Shown: piece after piece, positions 31,673 through 32,797 of the stretch | Numbering within the stretch: position 1 is the first letter of the stretch | Layout: each line of letters starts with the position of its first letter | Source: Acidisphaera sp. | Lineage (GTDB): Bacteria > Pseudomonadota > Alphaproteobacteria > Acetobacterales > Acetobacteraceae | Length of the DNA stretch: 32,797 bases | Assembly (NCBI GenBank): GCA_019240635.1 | Contig: JAFAYA010000022.1 | Location: 1 to 32,797, forward strand | Direction of reading: 5' to 3' | The notes under the pieces: model-generated | The model's input: the letters and a program-made list of their open reading frames with translations, nothing else | What the model was told of the DNA's origin: nothing | Databases searched by the model: none | Position numbers and translations under genes: made by a program

Positions 31673-32197
31673 TCAAAGCGGCACTCCCGCCAGGCTGCGG
31701 CTGGTGCGGATGGTCTGCAAGGTCTGCACGCGGCTGACCTTGTCGGCCCCGGTGAGGCGCTGGGTCAGCGCGTTCTCGTGCGCGGTGTCGCGCGCCGCCA
31801 GGCGCAGCAGGAAGTCGCCGCCGCCGCGGATCATGTGGCACTCCCGCACCTCCGGCCAGCCGGCGACCAGGCGCTCGAACTCGGCCAGCACGCTCTCCTT
31901 CTGGCTTTCCAGGCCGACGATGGCGAAGAAGGTGACGGTCCAGCCAAGGCGCTGGGCGTCGGTGTCGGCGTGGTAGCCGCGGATCAGGCCGGCCTCCTCC
32001 AGCCGGCGGACGCGGCGCAGGCACGGCGGCGCGGATATGCCGGCGCGGCGCGCCAGCTCCACGTTGGTCATGCGGCCGTCATTCTGGAGTTCGACGAGGA
32101 TGCGCCGGTCGATTGCGTCCAACTCGGGCGCGTCCAGCTCGGGGGCGCCCGGTCCCGGCGTTTGGCGGGCGGGCAGGTCGGCGGACCGGCTTCGCAT
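31673..32197 (-). CDS. Lrp/AsnC family transcriptional regulator
   Basis: The 174-residue protein has an AsnC-type helix-turn-helix ([17 protein letters not shown], then [11 protein letters not shown] with [11 protein letters not shown]) at about residues 25-75. The RAM effector domain follows ([17 protein letters not shown]). It forms dimers to octamers and senses amino acids. The first 22 residues are a Pro/Ala-rich tail. ATG at 32197 gives the fullest fit. It is divergent from trxB, as lrp is in E. coli. Its likely promoter (TTGGCG-17-TATTAT) contains a perfect palindrome that could be its own operator. Effector and regulon are unknown. Confidence 0.93.
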   Translation of the reverse strand: MRSRSADLPARQTPGPGAPELDAPELDAIDRRILVELQNDGRMTNVELARRAGISAPPCLRRVRRLEEAGLIRGYHADTDAQRLGWTVTFFAIVGLESQKESVLAEFERLVAGWPEVRECHMIRGGGDFLLRLAARDTAHENALTQRLTGADKVSRVQTLQTIRTSRSLAGVPL

Positions 32198-32228
32198 GGC
32201 GTGTTGGTGACCGAATGGGCGCTCCGGC

Positions 32229-32260
32229 GCAATAATATTGCTTGCGACGCGCCCCGCCAA
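32229..32260 (-). promoter_or_regulatory. lrp-family promoter with operator palindrome over the -10 box
   Basis: On the minus strand TTGGCG (32255-32260) and TATTAT (32232-32237) are 17 bases apart. The -10 lies inside the perfect palindrome GCAATA-A-TATTGC (32229-32241), an A/T island in very GC-rich DNA. The layout fits autorepression by an Lrp/AsnC protein. Confidence 0.5.
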
Positions 32261-32292
32261 GCCGGCCCGCCACTGGCCGGGACAGCTCTTCC

Positions 32293-32322
32293 TTGCGACG
32301 GCGCCGCGGCGCCCGATATGGT
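32293..32322 (+). promoter_or_regulatory. candidate promoter for trxB
   Basis: TTGCGA (32293-32298) and TATGGT (32317-32322) with an 18-base spacer lie about 45 bases before the trxB start. The match is moderate and read by eye. Confidence 0.3.
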
Positions 32323-32365
32323 CGGAGGTCGCGAGCTGACGACAAACAGACCACACGCAGAACCC

Positions 32366-32797
32366 ATGCCAGTGACCCACCGGACCCGCGTGCTGATCAT
32401 CGGCGCGGGGGCCGCCGGATACACCGCGGCCATCTACGCGGCGCGCGCGAGCCTCGCGCCGGTGCTGGTGGCGGGCCTGCAGCCCGGCGGACAGCTCACC
32501 ATCACCACCGACGTCGAGAACTATCCCGGCTTTGCGGAGGTGATCCAGGGCCCCTGGCTGATGGAGCAGATGGCCGCCCAGGCCGCGCATGTCGGCACGA
32601 CGATCGTCGACGACCTGATCGTGACCGCGGATTTTTCCGTCCGCCCGTTCCGCTGCCGCGGCGATTCCGGCGACGAGTACGTGGCGGACAGCGTGATCAT
32701 CGCCACCGGCGCCCAGGCGCGGTGGCTGGGCCTGCCCTCGGAGAAGCGGCTTCAAGGCGCGGGCGTCTCGGCCTGCGCCACCTGCGACGGGTTCTTC
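32366..32797 (+). CDS. trxB: thioredoxin reductase TrxB (partial, C-terminus beyond right edge)
   Basis: The first 144 codons are present and the frame is open at the window edge. The FAD-binding motif is [18 protein letters not shown] (residues 11-28). [17 protein letters not shown] follows near residue 40, then I-I-A-T-G-A. The redox-active pair is Cys137-Ala-Thr-Cys140 in C-A-T-C-D-G-F-F. TrxB moves electrons from NADPH through FAD to thioredoxin in the cytoplasm. ATG at 32366 fits the family start, with a weak ribosome-binding site. The divergent lrp-family neighbour shares its 168-base regulatory gap. Confidence 0.96.
   Translation, partial: MPVTHRTRVLIIGAGAAGYTAAIYAARASLAPVLVAGLQPGGQLTITTDVENYPGFAEVIQGPWLMEQMAAQAAHVGTTIVDDLIVTADFSVRPFRCRGDSGDEYVADSVIIATGAQARWLGLPSEKRLQGAGVSACATCDGFF

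Overview
The window is very GC-rich, densely coded chromosomal DNA. It most likely comes from an alphaproteobacterium of the Rhodospirillales, probably Acetobacteraceae. The reasons are the MucR (Ros-type) regulator, the Fur protein without structural cysteine pairs, an OlsB-type ornithine-lipid acyltransferase, a bactofilin, a CysN/CysC fusion, and compact GC-rich intergenic palindromes. This placement is an inference from gene content, not from a marker gene. About 32 protein genes are supported. I found no rRNA, tRNA, CRISPR array, phage genes or intact insertion sequence. No stretch over 300 bases lacks a gene.

Layout. 1-5529: a small secreted protein cut by the left edge, a PF04185-type phosphoesterase, a divergent molybdopterin oxidoreductase, and an OprB-type outer-membrane porin. 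Four tandem 16-base units lie between the phosphoesterase and the oxidoreductase. 5563-10125: a leftward housekeeping and regulatory block (tsaB-rimI, mucR, fur-GNAT acyltransferase-MFS) with a rightward TusA-like gene inside it. 10295-12255: a HAD phosphatase converging on an AmpG-type permease. 12341-15593: typA/bipA between two low-complexity exported proteins. 15736-19806: a PfkB sugar/nucleoside kinase, an EI24 (CysZ-like) membrane protein, a bactofilin and an acyltransferase-3 membrane protein. 19811-25494: a complete leftward dppABCDF dipeptide ABC operon, interrupted between dppC and dppD by a 123-base compound inverted repeat. 25658-27893: a small two-helix membrane protein and cysNC. 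27910-31525: a PLP-dependent dehydratase/racemase and a GT2-GtrA plus GT39 glycosylation cassette. 31673-32797: an Lrp/AsnC regulator divergent from trxB, which runs off the right edge.

How the genes work together. The dpp operon imports peptides. The GT2-GtrA protein should make and possibly flip a polyprenyl-phosphate sugar for the GT39 transferase. CysNC makes sulfate available as PAPS, but its CysD partner is not next to it. Fur is translationally coupled to an aminolipid acyltransferase.

Most of the unusual signal is non-coding. There is a family of related hairpin repeats: one inside the dpp operon, one behind lrp, and a solo hairpin before the ampG-like gene. Two copies abut start codons. 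There is a tandem 16-base array, a pair of TTGCGA-N5-TCGCA(A/G) sites, an Lrp-type palindrome over the lrp -10 box, and leader hairpins before dppA and cysNC. No wholly new multi-gene system is evident.
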